From NCBI GenBank assembly GCA_951799445.1, contig OX637287.1:49257724-49321723 (forward strand): a stretch of DNA of 64,000 nt, written 5' to 3'. The position numbers and the translations under genes were made by a program. The DNA is from Pseudisothecium myosuroides. Taxonomy: Eukaryota > Streptophyta > Bryopsida > Hypnales > Lembophyllaceae. This document shows, piece after piece, positions 61,337 through 64,000 of this stretch; positions within the stretch are counted from its first letter, which is position 1, and each line of letters opens with the position of its first letter. The notes below the pieces were generated by a model. It did not search any database and was not told where the DNA came from. It saw only the letters and a program-made list of their open reading frames with translations.

Positions 61337-64000
61337 CGACCCTGCTCAACGGAAAGAAGCCAAGATTAGGGCCACATTCTCGAAATCCTCAAGTGCCCAA
61401 CAGCGCTCTCCTAACAATTCTTGAATCTCATCTCAAGCTAGCTGGAACCGAAACAAGAAGAAGAAATCAAAGGATGGTTGAGAAGGCAGAGCCCTGAAAC
61501 TCAAACCTCTTGGTTTCGTCACTCTCGGTGCTTCAGGTTCGGACATTGCACCACACAGCACAACACCAATTCGATCAATGGCCTGCACAACATTCGAAAA
61601 TGATGAACATTCAGCATATCATGAAATCGAAAGCGTAACAAGCATGAATCACCCAAAATGCACCAAATTCTTAACACATACTGCAAAGCATTGTTGCTCT
61701 CCTCATGCAGGCTCAGAGGACGGACTTACAGTAAGGATCGGAGAATAGTTTGAGCACAATTGTCTTCAATTGCTGCCGTCTCTTTGTAACTGTTGGTGTG
61801 CATTCCACACCCGCTCTAATGATGAGATGGAGCTATCAGTCTGGGTTCAAGAAATGACATGAGCTGTAAAACTAATGAGCGAAACTCTAAACCTCAGACG
61901 CAAAGGATTGATAGTTGTGTGACATGACCTCCTCCATGTAAGTTACTGTGCTTTGAAATCGTAATGTCAATGCAGGAGAGTTTCGCCGTCATGGCATGTT
62001 TCAATTGGTCAAGGAGAGGCAGATTAAGATTGATAATGCGCACTGCTTGCCTTGTGCAAATTTTCAACACGGTGGGTATGTAAGGTAGGGAGGTCCTTAA
62101 ATGGAGCGGGCATTAAAATGGAGCCCTAACTGAAATGTAAATTGTTTGTACATGTTATTTTTTCATAGCCTCCATCAATGTACAGACTGTGTACATTTTA
62201 GCTAGGGCACCATTTTAGAGCCCTATGCCACTTCAACTTCAAAATTTTTTAACTAATTCAAAAAAGCATAAAAAAATATGAAACGACTTGGGTTAGATGT
62301 TAGTTCAATCTGTTTTTCAAGGAAAATTGACTGAAAAAAATTTCAAGATATTTCACCTCTTCAAAATTCAGTTCCAGCCCTTAAATGTTCCATTATAGGA
62401 CCTCCTACCTTAGTAGAAATTTCATTGGTGTGGCAGTGAGAGCAATCTAGAGAAATTTCTACTACTATCAACTGGTACTAATTTAGTGACCGCGGATCCA
62501 ACTAACATAATCTAAATGCAAGAGACTTTCTCCGTTGTGGCATGTTTTGATTGGTTAAGCAATCAACGAAGTCAAACGGCTCAACCCCCCTACATGCACA
62601 TTATGTCTGGTAATTGCAAAGTAGGCCAAGTCGTCAAAAACAATCGTAGGTTAATACCAACCTTGCGTCTACAGCTCGGTGGATCTTAACCAACAATTAT
62701 TTTTGATAACTTGGCCTGCTTGGCAATTACCTAGTCTAATATGGCTGTCGCAGAAGGTTCAGGGCTTGACTTGAGACATCCTCTTGGACTGTGGCCAGGT
62801 GGCTTGGGAAAAAATGACTTCTCTTTATTCTCAAGAAATCTTTTAGAATCAGAGGATGTATTTTGGCAAAATTTAATGCCAATTGCATTTCTTTGCAGGG
62901 ATCAGAGCAGGTATGTAGGTCGCTAGGACTCTCAATATGCCCCCTCCTGGCTTCCTAGTTTGAACATAACTTTGTAGGGTTTGGGAAAAATTAAAATAAA
63001 TTCAATTCAATTGTTTGGCACTCTCTTTGCTTAGTGGGTTTCCACTTGACAATAGTATCTGATTTGTAGTGAAGTAAATTTTTTATTTTTATCAAATAAA
63101 TAAATAAAATACTGAAATGCCTCACCTTAGTTCCAAAATTTTGGAATTATCTTAGTTCTAAAATACTAAAATGCTTGATTTTAAAGAACAATTTAGATAC
63201 TTAGGATAATAAGTAGATCATTTTGCTTGCTCTTGCTTGTAATCAATTCCTCTAGGATCATCAAATTTGTTATATTGGTGTGGTTCAAACTTCAAAGCAC
63301 CAAAAATCTATGACTCTCAATTGTACAGAGCTCTAAAAATCTAAACTAGTAGAGACTAAAGGTTTGAAGCACCTGTGTTGAAAAGTGACAATGTTATGAA
63401 TGGCAATGGCAAAGTATCATACTAGATGTTTAGGATACCAATAATTGAACTTGAGGAGTGATAAAAAATGGTTGAAAACTTAAACATTCAAAAATCTTCA
63501 TGACAATATGCTTGTGAGTTGTTTAGTGAAAGATTTTATTAACTAGTTCTAATCTTTCTAGCAATTTGTAGTTGGGTTGCTCATGGCTTAGGAAATGTCA
63601 ACAAAATTGCTTCACTCCAATAAATGAGTGTAGAGGACCGTAAAAAAATTGAACAAGTTCATAGGAGGGGACTAACCTTCACCTAAATGCTGAGGTGTTG
63701 GACAAGATTTTTAGAAAGAATGATTTGCAATACAAGGCCAAGTCTCTTGCACAAATGACACTCCATAAAATGTTGTTTCATTTTATCATATCCCTTTGCT
63801 GCCCATATTGATCCTTGGTGACTTATTAAGAGTTAGATCCCTGATATTTTGTCCTAATACATGCACCCCTTTTTTCTTATAGGGTGCAATCTCCCAATAC
63901 TTCCATTCACAACAATCTCCAACGTCCCTCTAGCTGTAGTGCCCTATATCAAGTATGTGACATATAAATTTTGCATTCAAAATCTCATTTCTAATAGGGC
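61337..64000. other. F-box C upstream region and duplicated flank
   Basis: Matches 37916-40269. The 61-codon frame at 62741-62926 is the counterpart of the frame at 38983 but is shifted by a short deletion, so neither is called. No gene is supported to the window end. Confidence 0.55.
62083..62410. mobile_element. TA-flanked MITE, AGGTAGG family
   Basis: Ends AGGTAGGGAGGTCC and GGACCTCCTACCT are inverted, flanked by TA (62081-62082 and 62411-62412). Block 1 at about 38645-38660 reads straight through with one TA. Related to the MITE at 35150 by ends and to 18639-18955 by interior. Confidence 0.8.

Larger units (their letters stand above)
49588..64000. repeat. Segmental duplication, block 2
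   Basis: Collinear with 31957-40269 but enlarged by insertions: the CACTA-like element 49792-52086, the TTAA elements 53445-57603 and 57637-58610, and the MITE 62083-62410. It lacks the palindrome-bearing segment 33896-35098 and the MITE at 35150. It continues past the window end. Confidence 0.85.

Overview
This window is nuclear DNA of a land plant. The genes are split by short AT-rich GT-AG introns, and the families present (SHAQKYF-type MYB, trihelix, F-box/kelch, chloroplast-targeted metallo-beta-lactamase fold) are plant families. Most of the window is AT-rich intergenic DNA full of small non-autonomous DNA transposons. The species cannot be fixed from the sequence; a non-flowering land plant is possible but unproven.

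Layout. 1-15 kb: no convincing gene. It holds four TTAA-flanked (piggyBac-like) elements of about 0.93 kb, CACTA-type foldbacks, a tRNA-derived SINE, a 10-bp-phased minisatellite, a pogo-like MITE and two copies of a larger repeat. 15.2-17.6 kb: a two-exon two-repeat MYB gene (+). 18-21 kb: small repeats and a hAT-like element with an 8-bp target duplication. 22.6-24.3 kb: a two-exon SIP1-type trihelix gene (-). 28.7-33.1 kb: a nine-exon metallo-hydrolase gene (-). 36.4-37.9, 42.7-44.2 and 59.8-61.3 kb: three paralogous F-box/kelch genes, all (-).

The right half is built from a large duplication. About 31.96-40.27 kb (5' end of the metallo-hydrolase gene, F-box A and flanks) recurs at about 49.59-64.0 kb (broken metallo-hydrolase copy, F-box C and flanks). 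F-box B lies in a third, more diverged copy. Comparing the copies shows empty insertion sites, which fix the ends and target duplications of several transposons directly: a CACTA-like element in exon 2 of the metallo-hydrolase copy, two TTAA elements 33 bp apart, and two TA-flanked MITEs.

Inside one TTAA element lies a nested PIF/Harbinger-like element (about 53.81-56.89 kb). It carries an intact two-exon Myb/SANT-like (trihelix) gene but no transposase. Its two ends are crowded with near-palindromic TTAGCCATGGCTAA motifs, candidate binding sites for that protein. This nested, gene-carrying element is the most interesting structure in the window.

The genes do not form a pathway. They are two regulators (MYB, trihelix), a probable plastid hydrolase, three putative SCF ubiquitin-ligase adaptors and one transposon-borne DNA-binding protein. 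Exon boundaries were read by eye from splice signals and reading-frame agreement and have no transcript support.
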